From Leptidea sinapis (taxonomy: Eukaryota; Arthropoda; Insecta; Lepidoptera; Pieridae): a stretch of DNA of 64,000 bases. Both the position numbers and the translations under genes were made by a program. Under the pieces are notes generated by a model. The model did no database searches, was not told where the DNA came from, and saw nothing but the letters and a program-made list of their open reading frames with translations. Below are positions 1 through 12,694 of this stretch, piece after piece. The DNA lies in contig NC_066269.1 of NCBI RefSeq assembly GCF_905404315.1, positions 12,160,501-12,224,500 of the forward strand. Reading direction: 5' to 3'. The number at the start of each line of letters is the position of its first letter. The stretch's first letter is position 1.

Positions 1-1744
1 CATGTTCTTTGAATACCTGCGAGCTTGTAGAGCTCGCCCTCTGACACCTGGGCAGGTACCAGGTAAGAGAAGTAGCTAAAAATAATAGTTACTTAACTTA
101 AATTAACATGGCTGATTTTTAATATCCGAACGACCAAGCCCTGCTCGGATTTTTAAAAATGTACAAAACTTGAACAAAAAAACTAATATGACATCTGGAT
201 TCGAACCGGGCTCTTTTGCTTTCCGGATCACCCAATATCTCATCTGAGCTATTATAGTCTTGTATATAGTAGCGAAATTTACTGATTTGAATATTAAAAT
301 CGTTGGAGCCGTTTCCGAGATTCAGATGATATGTATATAATACATATATAGCCGTTCCGGCCTGATTCGAATCGGGCGAATTTGAAAAGGAAATAAATAA
401 ATGAATGCACGACGGAATTCGAAAAATAGGTAGCCATAACCCATCTAGGAAAAATTTCGCATCGAATGATGTTAGTTTCATATCCATACGATCAGAGGTT
501 TAGCCGTGAAAGAGCCCCAAACAATGACGATTTTCATTATATATATATTGCTCTTTTAAAATTTATAAGATATATGTTTTGTAGAATATCATTCTAAAAT
601 AGTATCATAAGTGTCAGATACTTTCGATGGACCAAAACATTTATCAGACGCTGCAATTCTTCACAAAAAATAAATGACCTTTACTTATTTTTAAATATCT
701 GATCTTTAAATATGTTATTCGGGTAACTACTACAAAGTTATATTTCATTTGTCAGACAAATTGTAGTGACCAAACATCCTCTAAACACACACACAAGAAA
801 TTGCTATTAAAGCGCATAATTGAAACAATTTCTTAACGGGTAATGCTTTTATTTTTACAAAAAAAAAAAAAAAATATATGTGTACAGAATATGAGAAGAA
901 ATTTTTTTTTCTTTACATTTCTATCTTTAATAGACATTGCGAAAAAATCACCAATGTACCCCTAACGTTTACAGTTGCAGCCATGTTAATCATTCAGTCT
1001 AAATAAAAATTGTATGAAAAATTATTTACAGTTTTCCAATACTATTTAACATGACATAGTTTTGTTATTTTTGTAAAGAAAATTGTATTATGTTTGTAAT
1101 AAATTAAAAATGCTTCAAATTATGAATTGAAACCATGGCGATCTTGTGCGAGAGAGGTAACCTATTTCCGCTCGATTGCTCGAGGCCATTGGCTCGGTCC
1201 ACAGCATTAAATACGACGAACTTCAACAATAATCATTAATTAATATTGAAGTAAATTAATGTATTGTATAAATTATTGGATACAAAAAAAATCGGCACAA
1301 TTTTGTTTTATGAAGAATTATTTTCATTTTAATATTAAAAGGTACTAGTTGGAACCATTATAACAAAAATTATCATCGGTAAAATAAAATCATAAAAGCT
1401 TCCTGATATTCATGTTTCTTCATGAATATATTATTAAATGGTCTTTATTTACCTAGCTATGTTGGTATCATACCAATGCAGCATGTAGCTAATACAACTG
1501 ATGATCTACACCTCAATTTCCACACTCTTACCTACCTATAAAATATAAATAAATAGAAGGATTTTTATTTTTCAGTCAAAAACTAAGATGTAATTACAAC
1601 AGTTAAACAGTTAGATATTTAGTTAAGGATAGTATGTATAATATGATAATTTTAGTATCTGAATAAAGGCTTATATTATAAGTATTATTATTTTTACCTA
1701 TTATATAGAACTGAAACAGCTAATAACATAATACATGTATTTAG
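1..1744. other. AT-rich flank, no confident gene
   Basis: The stretch is strongly AT-rich with short homopolymer runs and no ORF that resembles a known protein. Apart from a tRNA-like relic near 180-260, nothing is recognised. The first 62 bases end in a good splice-donor context (CAG/GTAAGA) and could be the tail of an exon, but no frame there gives a recognisable peptide. Confidence 0.5.
180..262 (-). repeat. tRNA-like SINE head (relic)
   Basis: On the minus strand the block contains an A-box-like TAGCTCAGATGAG followed about 40 bases later by a B-box-like GGTTCGAATCC, the internal Pol III promoter layout of tRNA genes and tRNA-derived SINEs. Spacing and stems do not make a clean cloverleaf, so it reads as a SINE or pseudo-tRNA relic rather than a working tRNA gene. 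Confidence 0.4.
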
Positions 1745-1747
1745 CAG

Positions 1748-1819
1748 GGCGAGAAGAACTACTCTGTCATCATTCAGAAGAACCAGCTCCTCTCCCACAA
1801 AACAAAGCAGGACGTGAAG
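1748..1819 (+). CDS. Orphan internal exon candidate, 24 codons, unknown gene
   Basis: A 72 bp block, less AT-rich than its surroundings, sits between a consensus acceptor (TTTAGCAG) and a strong donor (AAG/GTAAGT). In the phase 0-0 frame it encodes GEKNYSVIIQKNQLLSHKTK followed by QDVK, which looks like real beta-strand-rich protein sequence. The acceptor is a NAGNAG tandem site, so one extra Gln codon (CAG, 1745-1747) could be included by alternative splicing. A second frame is also open (REELLCHHSEEP...). The peptide has a loose feel of an extracellular beta-sandwich such as a ZP-N domain, but this is only an impression. No partner exon was identified; if real, its gene lies mainly to the left of the window. 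Confidence 0.4.
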
Positions 1820-2017
1820 GTAAGTGGGCAGGGTATCAGATTCCACATTTACCTTGATTATCCGTTGTATACAATGGATTATTATTTCCATCGCGTGATC
1901 TAGAGAGTTACAAGTTCTGGACAACGAGACCTCGACCTTCATGATCATTAGGGAACAAACCCCAAAAATAATGCACCAAACAAACATTAAACATGTTCAA
2001 TAAAGCAAAATTTTTAC

Positions 2018-2228
2018 TATTAAATGGCATAAAAGGCATTTGTTTCCTCAAATTTGATTCTATTCGAATACTTTCTGATGCTAATAATTAAAACACTATT
2101 AACGCTACTTGCACTATTATATATTATTTGTTAACGTTTCGGAAACAAATGGTGCGCTAAGAGTGAAGAAACGGCGCAAGAACATATTTTTATGCGCTCT
2201 TGTTGTTTAAATACAATTTATACAATAA
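2018..2228 (+). repeat. Interspersed repeat family B copy
   Basis: The block begins with GGCATAAAAGGCATTTGTTT and carries TTCGGAAACAAATGG and TTTATGCGCTCTTG. The same order of motifs recurs at 15618-15795 and 45163-45290. It is a diverged short interspersed repeat of unknown class and has no coding content. Confidence 0.5.
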
Positions 2229-2599
2229 AGTAGTGTGATATTGCTATTTCTATAAAATAATGGTAGTCTATGCCTATGTATGGCTTTCTATTAGGGCAAA
2301 TAAAACCGATGCCGGATCCAGATATTTGATACTCGGATTTTAGGTTCCGCCTACTCATCCAATAAAAATCCATGATAACTGATGATCGTGGTTGAAGGTT
2401 GTAATCCGGGCACGAATGAATTCTATTCCAATCCATCACATTTCTCACCCTATCATAATTTTTTTTAAAGATTCTTCGCCATATCGCACTGGGGAATGGC
2501 GTCACATTTCTTACCTTCAGTATTACTAACAATGATATACCTCTGCGAACTTTCGTCTACCTTCCTCGTTTTGTGGCAGAAATAACTTCAGAATATCCA

Positions 2600-3240
2600 C
2601 AAATTGGCGTCATTCATTCAATTGAGGCTAGATCCAAAAGATCTTAATTTTTTCCCAAAAATCAATCGCATAATTATGAGAACTGAGCTAAAGATATGCT
2701 AGAACGAGTCAATTCTGACCCAACATTCATAAAACGCATTGCTACTGTTGACGAGACTTGTGCTTACGAGTTTGACATGCAAAATAGTCAGGAAGCTTTG
2801 TTAACAGAACCGAAAACTAAAAAACCACACTAAAATGGATCAAAAGTCAGTGTCAGTATTGTGCACTCGGAATTCTTACCGTAGGACCAAACGGTAAATA
2901 AAGCGTATGTTGTTGCAGTCTGCGTCCTGCAGAGCTTGTGAGAGCAAAATTATTTAAATAAAATTTTGGATTTTACACCACGATAATGTGCCTTCGCACA
3001 ATCCATCATTAGTACATTTTGACCAAACACTCGACAAATATCACCGAGATAAGGTTTATCCACCAAATATGGCTGCGGCCAATTTCTTTCTTTGTCCTTA
3101 ACTAAAATTAGTGAACCAAAAAACACTTCGTGGCAGTTGGCCCCAGTTAATTCCGTACAAGACATATAGGAGAATTCGCGACAAGAACTAAACTCAATCG
3201 CGGAAATAGCGGTTAAATTATGTTTGGATGACCTAAAAAT
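2600..3240 (+). mobile_element. mariner transposase relic
   Basis: This is a decayed mariner (Tc1/mariner superfamily) transposase with many stops and frameshifts. Recognisable pieces in order are RIATVDETCAYEFD (first catalytic Asp region, normally TGDET), VHSEFLP, WILHHDNVPSHNPSL (second Asp, HHDNAPSH in the family) and PPNMAAANFFLCP, matching the family's PDLAPCDFFLFP block. The third-site Asp reads Asn, so even this block would be inactive. Terminal repeats were not found. Divergence suggests an old insertion. Confidence 0.75.
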
Positions 3241-3348
3241 AATTTACGTAACATTATAACATGTATTATTTATTTATATTAACCGTTGGCGTAAGTGTAT
3301 CGTTTCCGAAGGAGCAAAAGCTTTGAAGGCGATAAAATATATTTGAAA

Positions 3349-3410
3349 AACTAACTGACATTTTGTGTAGGATAATGATCACCGTTCTCCTACAAAAATG
3401 TCAGTTAGTT
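3349..3410. repeat. Short near-perfect hairpin (62 nt)
   Basis: AACTAACTGACATTTTGTGT plus AGGA is followed after about 14 bases by TCCTACAAAAATGTCAGTTA plus GTT, its reverse complement apart from one extra base in the left arm. Arms are 23-24 nt. It fits a tiny MITE or its solo end; a transcribed small-RNA precursor cannot be excluded. It lies just downstream of the mariner relic. Confidence 0.6.
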
Positions 3411-6400
3411 ACCTGCCTACCTACCTACTAGGAATTTGATCAATGATTTTGAAATGCCTATTTGTCACCCAGCACCCTTCTTTTATGCAATATTATATTA
3501 TTACTACTATATATTGTATTATGTGCATAATGTGCAGAGAAATATATTTTTTGATAAATAATTTAATCAAAATAACTAAAATAAGAATTACCCAACATAA
3601 CAGCTACATATATGCTTGCTAGACACGTTCGACTATAGTTCTTCCTTGTCGTGTTTCATCAATAATCGCACACACGGCGTTTGTATTCTTATCTCTTTCA
3701 CACTAATGAATTCACCTAAACTTGAGTTTTCTGTCACCCACGTCATCTGTCAAATCGTAGTTAAATGATGTTTTATCAAAGTTTTATTTTGATCATTCGA
3801 TGTCAGATGTTTAACGTCAATCGTCAGTTGATATTTTTATCTCGATAAGTGCGCACGTAGCGAATGTTAAATAACACCTGTGAATTTAATAATTGAATTA
3901 AAATACAAAAGTCTGAGAAAACTCATAAGAGAACAATTAAGAAAAACAATGGCAAAGGTAAATCGATTTATTATGCATAGTTTAATGAGAAGTGGTGCTT
4001 TATTTACATTTAACCAGTACATGTTGCAAATACTTATATTTTTGCACCGCACATCAGGCCACCCTATGACGTACCTACATAAAATATATAAGAATGGTAC
4101 GAATTCATATAATAAGCACATAATTATGATTTACTGTGAGTGAACTACATTGTCATCATTATGTACTTATTATTCCTTCTCTCTAAATATTTTATATTTT
4201 TTTTTATAATATTTTACTTGTTTAATATTTACAGTATTATTATAATGTTATTAGTTGTAGAAATGATTAGGTATGCAATATATTTTTTTTTGTAGAAAAT
4301 ACTAATCACAGAATAGTTAACTGTATAATTCCCTATTCTGTTAATTAGTCATAGCTAAAAGATAATTTAACAATCTAAATTGGTTTGTGTAAGAAAATAC
4401 TATATTATGAACAATTTTTAATGGAGGGAAAGGACAAATAAGAGTTCAAACAAGTCATCGAATGCTATGTGGTCACTGCGACCAATAGCATCTTGTAACA
4501 CAAGCAAAATTACAACAGTTTTGTAGACCTCCTTATGTATAAAAAACCACATGATTTCGAAAACGCCTTGGTGGGTAGCAGGCAAGGATCGAACTGGGAA
4601 CACTGTGGTGAGAGTAGGTGGTTATACCTATTGTGCCCTCAACACTTGAATAATATATATAAAGGTATTAAAATTGAATGCATGGCATGTTAATAATAAC
4701 ATATATATTTATGCCCCAATACTAAGATGTAGAATATATTTAATGACATAAAATAAGTTTGTTGCACATTTTTAACATGCGAGGTAATTATTTTATTAAT
4801 TAGATTTGTTTTCTATATTATGCTCACATAAAAACTTTCACATAGTTAAATCCTGTTCAAAACAATATTTTTCATAACTATTATGTACTCAGGTTTCATC
4901 AAATTAGGCATTGCTAATATTATAATCTATAATAGATAAAAGGATAAACAGCAAGGGAAAATATGAAACCTTCAAACTATATTATGGTTAAGATGATTAT
5001 AATTTATTTGGCTCTTTCATAAACTGTCAGTGATAAATTTATGAAATTCTTACTAATCAGCTTAAGCTAATCAATAACTATCAACATGCTTTTAGTCAAT
5101 TATATTACAAGACACCATTTGATATAAAAATTATGATTATTCCTTTTCTACATTTTACAGAGACTGTTTACAGCATTTTTGAATAATATTGAGTTTTAGT
5201 TTAATTAAATATTTGTCACAGCTTTGACAAAGGAACTAGGTGCATTTAAGTAATTTTTTGTTAATTTGTATTGAAGGTTAGCATACCAGGTTATATTTAA
5301 AGAAATGCTTATATTAATAAACTTTTATTATCATACAAATTATAATTATTATACTAATTGTAATTCGAAAGTACCTGTTGGAAATATATTTATTTTTGGC
5401 AACACCAATATGTCAATTGTCAAACTCACATTAAAAATCAATACCTACATACAATTCGCGAGTCCCGTGTTTTCCGCACCGGCCGGCGGGCGAGTGGCGG
5501 GAAGTGATATTTTTTGTAATACAGACGTGCTTTATTTATGATTTTTTCCAATAATAATGTCTTATTCAATTAAAAAAGCATTAACCCAGGTGAGAACCTG
5601 TTACCGGCGTTTTCTCGAAATGAATCGCAGCGACTGTTGGGTATGTTGGAATAGTTTCGGCTAATTAAATTAATTAACATGTTGGAAGAAGTGAGATAAA
5701 TGAATTTTGAACACGAACGGGACTTATTAGAAAAATCTGATGATTCCTTTTTGCGCTCACTTTGTAATTTGTATCTTTGTACACATTACTCAAAACAGTA
5801 AAATACTGCCAACTTTTAAACTTTCAATGATTGAAAGAACAATAAATTAACGATATATAAGTAATGCCAGTTTTATCACCGTTAAATATTTTGTTTTGAA
5901 ATGACAACAATGAATAAATTAATAGTCTTATTAAAATTGTTAAAATACTTACAGGTTATACTATTATTGTTTACCTTGAAACTCTTTAAGTCAATAATTA
6001 ATGAATTTTATTTAATTTGATCATGTTGAAATACCACACCACAAATAGGCTCAAATAAAATTTTTATTGTTATTTTTTTCTTTCATGATCTTAGTATAAT
6101 AACACACTTCAAGATATTATACTAGCATACTGTTAAGCATACTAGCTATTCTAATGAAGACACAGGGTTGTGTTGGACACAAACATTTTACATGATAAAT
6201 AGCCAAAAATAAAAACAAATAACCTAAGAAAACAAAATATAGGTCAATCAAGAATTAACAAAAGTTTGCCAATCTTAAGAATTGTTTGGTTCAAGATTCT
6301 TGGTATGAAAAGGTTGGCTACACTCTTTTGATTCCTCTGGTGTTCCCATAAACTATAGAGTATGTGCCACTAATGGAATGATCACTCATAGCGATGATTC

Positions 6401-8700
6401 ATATTTTAAAATTATAATAATTGAACACTCACCCAAATTGTAGCCTGTACAGACAATGAAACTGCAAGATTGGTTTATTTTAGTTCCTTCACAACATTGA
6501 GTCTTTCTTTATGCGGCAATGCTTCTCATATTTATTATAGCCTTGTGCTGCAGAAAAGAGGTGTTCCCATATGCTACATAATTATATTGTGGGACCGAGG
6601 GAGTCAGTTACATCTATATTTAAGGATTTTAAAATTATGACTGTTACTAACCAATGAATATTTCAATAATTTTGTATATGTTCATAAAAATGTCAATAGT
6701 TTATATGAAGATATCAAAGACAATATTAAAACAAACTCTTAACACCCAGCTGTAGGCTAAGTAAACTCTAAACATTATTCATCAGCAATAATGTTAGTTT
6801 TCCTAAAGTCTTTATAAAAATAAAACTTATTGAAAAGTCACATTAAAATGTTAAGGATTAAATGGTAGTAATCTTCGGGTGTGAATTGCTGTAAAGGTCT
6901 TAAGTTTTCAGTTAATTTTGGTAATTTATAAGTGAATAAACAAAATATTGAACTTTAATTATTGTAGGTGTTCAGCTTATATCTAGATACACATTTTTTT
7001 GTGTTATTTGGTTGAGTTCTTGCGTCAGGAGACTTTCAGCTCATATATTGTCGTGTGGGCTGTACCATCCCCATAAATATGGTTGTGAATGAATGGGTGC
7101 CACTTGTGGTGGCTGGATGATCCTGCAATAGGAAACTCAGTTTCAAGTTGTAAATTGTAATCATAAATGTTAATTAATATATTCATAGTTATATAAACTT
7201 GTATCTTTATAATAGACAATATAGTGTTCACATTACATTTTTATTTGTTTTCAGTATGTGTAGCCACAGTACTGTACTCAATAACTTTGTGGTTTTTACT
7301 TTTTATTATTAATTTATGTTTACTTTGTAACTTATGTTGAAGTAATTTTTTGATGTCAAATATATTTTTGTTGCATTTATATAACTTATATATATGTAAT
7401 ATAATATAATGTATAACATATAACTATAATTTATGTACCACCCACCAAAAGTACCACCTGTATTTTGTAATCCTGTTGTAAGGAGCAATATATTTCTCAA
7501 AACAAAAGACTCAGATCAGAAAAGCTAATATCTGCACCTGATGGTGTCCATGGTGTTTAGCTTACTACTGGTTAATTGTATATCTTTCTTTAGAAGCAGT
7601 CATTCAACACATTATGTTAGTAATTTTCCTTGTGTACGAACTCATATTCATAGTTTAGCTGATACTCTTGATTGGGCCATTGTGGATCTCAACTTATCTT
7701 CTTATCAACTGATTCAGAATCTCTCAGAAAGCTAGCAGGCTGCTATTAATCCTGGATTATGTGGGGGTGGCCAACCAACCGGCAAAAACCTTACTGAATA
7801 CAATGTCTCTCCAAATCTGTGTACACCCCAGGAGTATTCTAAATTTCTGGAAGGAGCTGGGCTAGTTGGAATGACTAGTCAACACTGCACGCAAAATGGA
7901 CCCAACTAAGTGGTCTAATTGCGGAAACAGTTCAGAAACAGAAACTGCTGTTGTTCAACCACAGTCTTGTGGTTTATGAATATATGCTGTGGCGTTTCCA
8001 CTGTCTGCATATGCATCGTATGCATAAAAGGCTGTCACAGTTATAATAAATAGGTACTTTTTGCGGGCCTGCTATTACAATGTAATACCTATAGCTTGTG
8101 AGTGTCTGAAGTGGTATAAATGAGAATGCTGATTTGTTAATTGTTACGATTATGATGAACAGCTCATGAGTTAACTAAAGTCAAGTGCTGTGTCTGAGTA
8201 TGAAACACCTTGCAATTACACTCATTAGATAATTATTTGTTTGTTGAATCAAGCGATAATTGTCGGCTATCAATGCAATGCAATACAAATACAAGCATAA
8301 GGTTCGTTACACACATATACTTTCATGTGCAGTGGCATAGTGTATATAAAAATTTGCATGGGTAAAGATTTCTTACAAAAGAAAAAAAAGGTTTGCATGA
8401 AATTAAAAGAAATATTTATTCATCATAATTATCTATGTCACTTCTTCCGAAATTTTTACAAACAATTCAAATTATATATACACTGTCCTTACCTTTATAT
8501 ATTTTTGTTTACGCGTGTCAGGGGCACCAGTGGCCCGGGGGCCCCGTATAATTGAATCGGCAGATACGGCAGTAGCTATGCCCCTGAGATTGTGTAAAAC
8601 TTATGCATATAGGCATAGGCATAGGCATATTAAATTCAAATTCATAAAATATAGTTATTAACTTAGGTCAAAGAGTTACACTTGTGTATATATTTACCTA
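3411..8700. other. AT-rich intergenic stretch without recognised genes
   Basis: About 5.3 kb with no coding region I can support. ORFs here are short and of low complexity. A GC-rich patch lies at about 5460-5510 and a TAGGCA microrepeat at 8611-8630. The only gene-like hints are a TCAGT initiator-like site near 3822 and an ATG-GCA-AAG/GT sequence at 3949-3959 that could be a micro first exon; neither is proven. Confidence 0.5.
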
Positions 8701-8704
8701 AACT

Positions 8705-8775
8705 TCGGAAAAGTTGAGCTCTAATGAGTAGTGGCAAGAAACTCATTGCCACTCTTATATATGTATAATCTATAC
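8705..8775 (+). repeat. Interspersed repeat family C fragment
   Basis: The block contains AACTTCGGAAAAGTTGAGCT and GTGGCAAGAAACTCATTGCC. The same phrase returns at 56680-56740 (minus strand), 61370-61440 and 62440-62490. Alignment by eye to family B (TTCGGAAACAAATAGCGCTC) suggests B and C are subfamilies of one repeat. Confidence 0.5.
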
Positions 8776-9584
8776 AAAATGATGTTACAAAAAATACTCA
8801 AATATCGGAACAAATAGACAAAATATCGGAATACAATATTACGGAGCTGTATTTTTAACAGTACTGAATACTTTTCTGGCTTCTTCCCCTTCCGTGCTTC
8901 AGAGAGCTTCTCTTCATCTGGCCTTATCAGTAGATCCCCAATTTTCTTAAGTAATATTCTTGAACGCAAATAACTCATAACACTTTTAAACCGAGAAATA
9001 AATACCATAACTATTGTGGATCGGATCAGATTAATGCGGAAGCCAGGCGCAGTTATGTAGGAAGGCGAAAGATGTCGTCTTACCAAATAATACGAAGGTA
9101 TACGGCCACGCCCTTGACCTAAATGTGTAATAAACGGCACGACCATAGGTTACGGGGGAAGCGAGCAGCAATCAGCAAGCAGCTTACCTGTGAATAATAT
9201 TTTTAAATAATTTCTTGAATGTTTTTCGTGTAAATTTGTTTATTGAAAAAATAAATACTTAACTATTAAAAATCTAGGACAACAAATGCAGTTTATAAGT
9301 GATTGTACCCAAAGCGTTTCTCACTAATACTATTTTAATAGTTATAATAATAAACATATAAAACTCTATTAGAGTCAATTTCAAGTTGGTATTTTAAAAG
9401 ATGACAACTTAATTCTGCTGCACCATTATGGCAAATGTCTAAATCATGTTCGTTTTGTGTGTATTCATGGGATTTGGTATTCGGCTGAATATTGCGCGAA
9501 TCTCAGCCGACTTTCAAATATTCGTCACAACTGAGAGGCTTCTTAGCTAAGTGTGCTGGCTAGATAAGTACCACAGCGACAGTA

Positions 9585-9770
9585 AAGTGTCTTAAATAGT
9601 GAGATCAAAGGGCTATTGAAACTTAACATGTTATGCCTGAAGGAGCTGCTCATGTTTTTGTGTTATTCAAGAATGCTGAGCGGCACTACATTGTAATGTG
9701 CAGGGTGTATCACTAAGATACCATCAGCTGTTCTCGTCATCTCTTATCGTCATATAAAATTTCTAATAAG
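9585..9770 (+). repeat. Repeat family A, degraded copy
   Basis: A diverged copy of the short repeat seen intact at 33186-33497. It keeps AAACTTAACATGTTATG, GAGCGGCACTACATTGTAAT and ATACCATCAGCTG in the family order, but the intervening sequence is rearranged. Confidence 0.5.
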
Positions 9771-9949
9771 AATAATCAGAGTTGGCCCACGTTTTTGTTT
9801 TCTAGAACGCCATACAAAACCAACATACATAATCTTCCATTGCGACGCACAGATGGGTTAATATGTAATAAATTTTGTTTATAACTCTTTAATTTGCATG
9901 CAGTAAATATACCGGTATATTATCCGATATGGTGCAACAAGGATTTGTA

Positions 9950-10240
9950 TTATATAGCTTTCTTGGGACAACCTTCTAGCGCTCTATAAGGCGCAGGTCG
10001 CGCTACATACGGAGTATTGCTGTCATCTCTGGTCTGGCGCACTCCAGTATCAGCTCGAACCAATTGATCGCGTGCAACGCAGAGCTGCACCTCATGGCAC
10101 AAGGTTATATCATCGTACCAATTTGGATTTGTTTTTTTTTTCAAGGAGTTTTCGTTGTTGCTCAACCAAACTGAGGAATAAGCTTCCTCGCGTGGTTCTA
10201 GGACGATTGGACACCGGTACCATCGAAAACCCTAATAAAA
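9950..10240 (+). mobile_element. CR1/Jockey-type LINE fragment (ORF2 C-terminal part)
   Basis: Conceptual reading recovers LYKAQVALHTEYCCHLWSGA and YQLEPIDRVQRRAA, the stretch C-terminal to the reverse transcriptase in the LINE that also occurs at 13690-14692, 35520-36245 and 41171-41830. The 3' part is interrupted by a T run and frameshifts. It is dead and truncated on both sides. Confidence 0.65.
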
Positions 10241-10946
10241 ATCAAAGACTTTCCTGTGGTTGTGTGTGGACGGATGTAGACACTTACTATTAGGTCGCCT
10301 GATAAACTTTTCCATAAAAATCCAATATAAAGTTAATGTTCTGTGACGAGTCAATATTATGATGAACATATTATCTGATTCCCTTGTTACATATTTTATT
10401 AATGATTACTGGTGCTGTGTGTGAAGACGTCATCACTGACACTGGAATCTTGTTTGTGTATGTTGAGAGAACAAACAACAAGATCATAATAACGTCTGGT
10501 ATCTCTTGTAACTTGACTATGTTCTGAGTGACGTATTAATGTTTAATTGATAATTATGTCGCGGCAGCAAGCCCACGGTTACAATCATTGTTTCAGTGCT
10601 AGTTTCGTATTGTTGTCAGTACTAAAAGTAAAATACTGAGACAATCGACCGATGCTTATCAAATCAAATCATTTTAGGTATTATTTTCAGGTACTGAATC
10701 CATATTACATAAAGAAAGAAAAAAATACAATGAAATTATTACTACAGTAGAGCCTCGATAATCCGTACTCAGGCTAATCCGAACGTCACTATAATCCGAA
10801 CTGCATACCCCACCCCACTTCCTCGCCTTCGCCTCGCTGCTATGTTGTTTATTAATTAGTCTGCAGTTACGACTGCCACGTTGCGCGTCCATTCCACGTT
10901 TTTCTGCTCTGTACTCGTGCGCGGCGTGTTTTTTGAGGTTATAAAG

Positions 10947-12533
10947 ATGGTTCCAACACCAAAACGCAAACATAAAACTTTGACTATAGCCGAAAAGTGC
11001 ACCATACTAGACAGTTTAAAGGACGGAGTGTCGGCAACTTCTCTTACTTGTAAGTATGGCGTTGGAAAATCAACAATTACAGACCTCAAGAAAAATGAGC
11101 AAAAATTGAGATCTTTTATAGCTAAAACTGAGAAAGGACCAGGGTTCAGAAAAACTCTAAAATTACCAGAGAATCCAGTGCTAGAAGAAGCACTGTTCAC
11201 ATGGTTTTTAGAACAAAGACGACGCCACATTCCATTGTCTGGTGAGGTCGTAATGGAAAAAGCGAGATTCTTCCATAAAAAACTAACAGGTTCGGATTTT
11301 TCTGCAAGTAGAGGATGGCTTGATAATTTTAAAAAACGTCATGGCATACGTCAGCTGAAAGTGTCAGGTGAGAAAGTCTCTAGCAATACGGAAGCTGTTC
11401 AACCATTCCAAGAAAAATTCCTAAACGAGATAAAAGAAAAGAACCTTTGCCCTGAACAAATTTACAATGCCGACGAATCAGGATTGTTTTGGAAGGTTCT
11501 GCCGGACAAAACTTTAGCCTCTTCTGCTGAAACTAGCGCTCCTGGGTCGAAAGTGTCTAAAGAGCGAATAACTTTTATGCCTTGCCCAAACTCTACAGGG
11601 AATCACAAATTACCATTGCTAGTTGTGGGGAAGGCAAAAAAGCCAAGATCTTTTGGATCTGTAAAATTACCAGTGCATTATGAAGGGCAGAGGCGTGCTT
11701 GGGTAACCAGAGATATTTTTCTCGAGTGGTTTAGAGGCCATTTTGTTCCTGAAGTCAAACGCCATTTAAAAAAAATGGGACTGCCACAAAAAGCATTGCT
11801 ACTCTTAGACAATGCCCCTGGACATCCAAATGCTGAAGATTTGACAACAGAAGACGGCAACTTCTCTGTACTGTACATGCCTCCAAATTGTACGCCTTTG
11901 ATCCAACCTATGGATCAAAACGTAATCCAAAATGTCTAGATAAATTACAAAAAGAAACTCCTGATTCAAATGTTCGTGCAGCAAGAAGCCGATGAGGCTT
12001 TAACCTTGCATGATGTTATAAAAAGCGTCACAATTAAAGATGCCATTTTTTCGCTAGCGCAATGTTGGGATCATGTATCATCGTCTCTTATCGAAAAATC
12101 TTGGAAGCCTCTTTGGCCTGAAAAAATAAATTCAACAGAAGATAGATCAGAAGAAAATTATGACTTCGACGTAGAAGACGATCTCCCGCTCAGTCTTTTA
12201 CGTAATCGTGGTTATACAGAAGAAACCATTTCCACTTTCTTGTCCATGAGTGAAGAGGAGAATTGCACAGATCCTATAACTGATGATGAGATCATAACCC
12301 AAATAACGCAAGAGAATGACGAGTCTTTAGCTGAAGATTATTTTGCTTCAAATGTCAAGAAAATTACTCATTCACAAGCCATATCATCTTTGAACACTTG
12401 CTTGGAGTGGGCTGAAGAAAATGACCTGTCCTTATCGGAAAAGATGATGCTACGTAACTTGAGGGACAAAGCTTTTTTCTGGTCCATCAACAGGACTCGC
12501 CAAACTAAAATAGATCAGTTTATGACTAAATAG
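10947..12533 (+). pseudogene. Tigger-like transposase, interrupted by one in-frame stop
   Basis: Encodes a CENP-B/Tigger-like transposase of 528 codons, read from ATG 10947 (the in-frame ATG at 10881 lies in the probable 5' untranslated part). Order: psq-type helix-turn-helix (about residues 8-55, TIAEKCTILDSL...KSTITDLKK), CENP-B-type HTH (about 70-140, GWLDNFKKRHGIR), then the DDE domain with D176 (NADESGLFW), D288 (LLLDNAPGH) and D323 (IQPMDQNVI). A TAG at codon 331 (11937-11939) is the only break; reading continues open in the same frame through an acidic C-terminal region to 12533. The truncated 330-aa product would keep all three catalytic Asp but lose about 197 residues. In cut-and-paste transposition the protein binds the terminal repeats and moves the element at TA sites. 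Confidence 0.9.
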
Positions 12534-12583
12534 ACAATTTACACCTTACGTATTTTATGGTACCTAATTATTATGTAAATGTA

Positions 12584-12694
12584 CGGTAAGCAACGAGCCG
12601 GGCTTTTTATTTGCATTACGACTGTAGTCCTTACGCTGCTTGTAATAAGAGCGTTCCCAAGGTCAATATGTAAAGCCCAGCTCGTTGCTTACTG
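12584..12694. mobile_element. Nested 111 bp MITE inside Tigger 3' region
   Basis: CGGTAAGCAACGAGCCGGGC and the inverted GCCCAGCTCGTTGCTTACTG form ~24 bp terminal inverted repeats with a few mismatches, flanked by TA on both sides (12582-12583, 12695-12696). No coding capacity. It inserted into the Tigger element after the transposase stop codon, so it is younger than that insertion or travelled with it. Confidence 0.8.

Noticed and set aside
1..62. Partial exon at the left edge
   Set aside because: The donor site is good, but the only open frame (MFFEYLRACRARPLTPGQVP) is unrecognised and does not join in phase to the GEKNY frame of the exon at 1748.
2218..2532. 104-codon minus-strand ORF
   Set aside because: The reading has no recognised domain, and the adjacent sequence is repeat-derived; codon use is like random AT-rich sequence.
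10881..10946. Upstream ATG as the Tigger transposase start
   Set aside because: The family's proteins begin near the psq HTH; MVPTPKRKH at 10947 fits, while the preceding 22 residues look like untranslated sequence.
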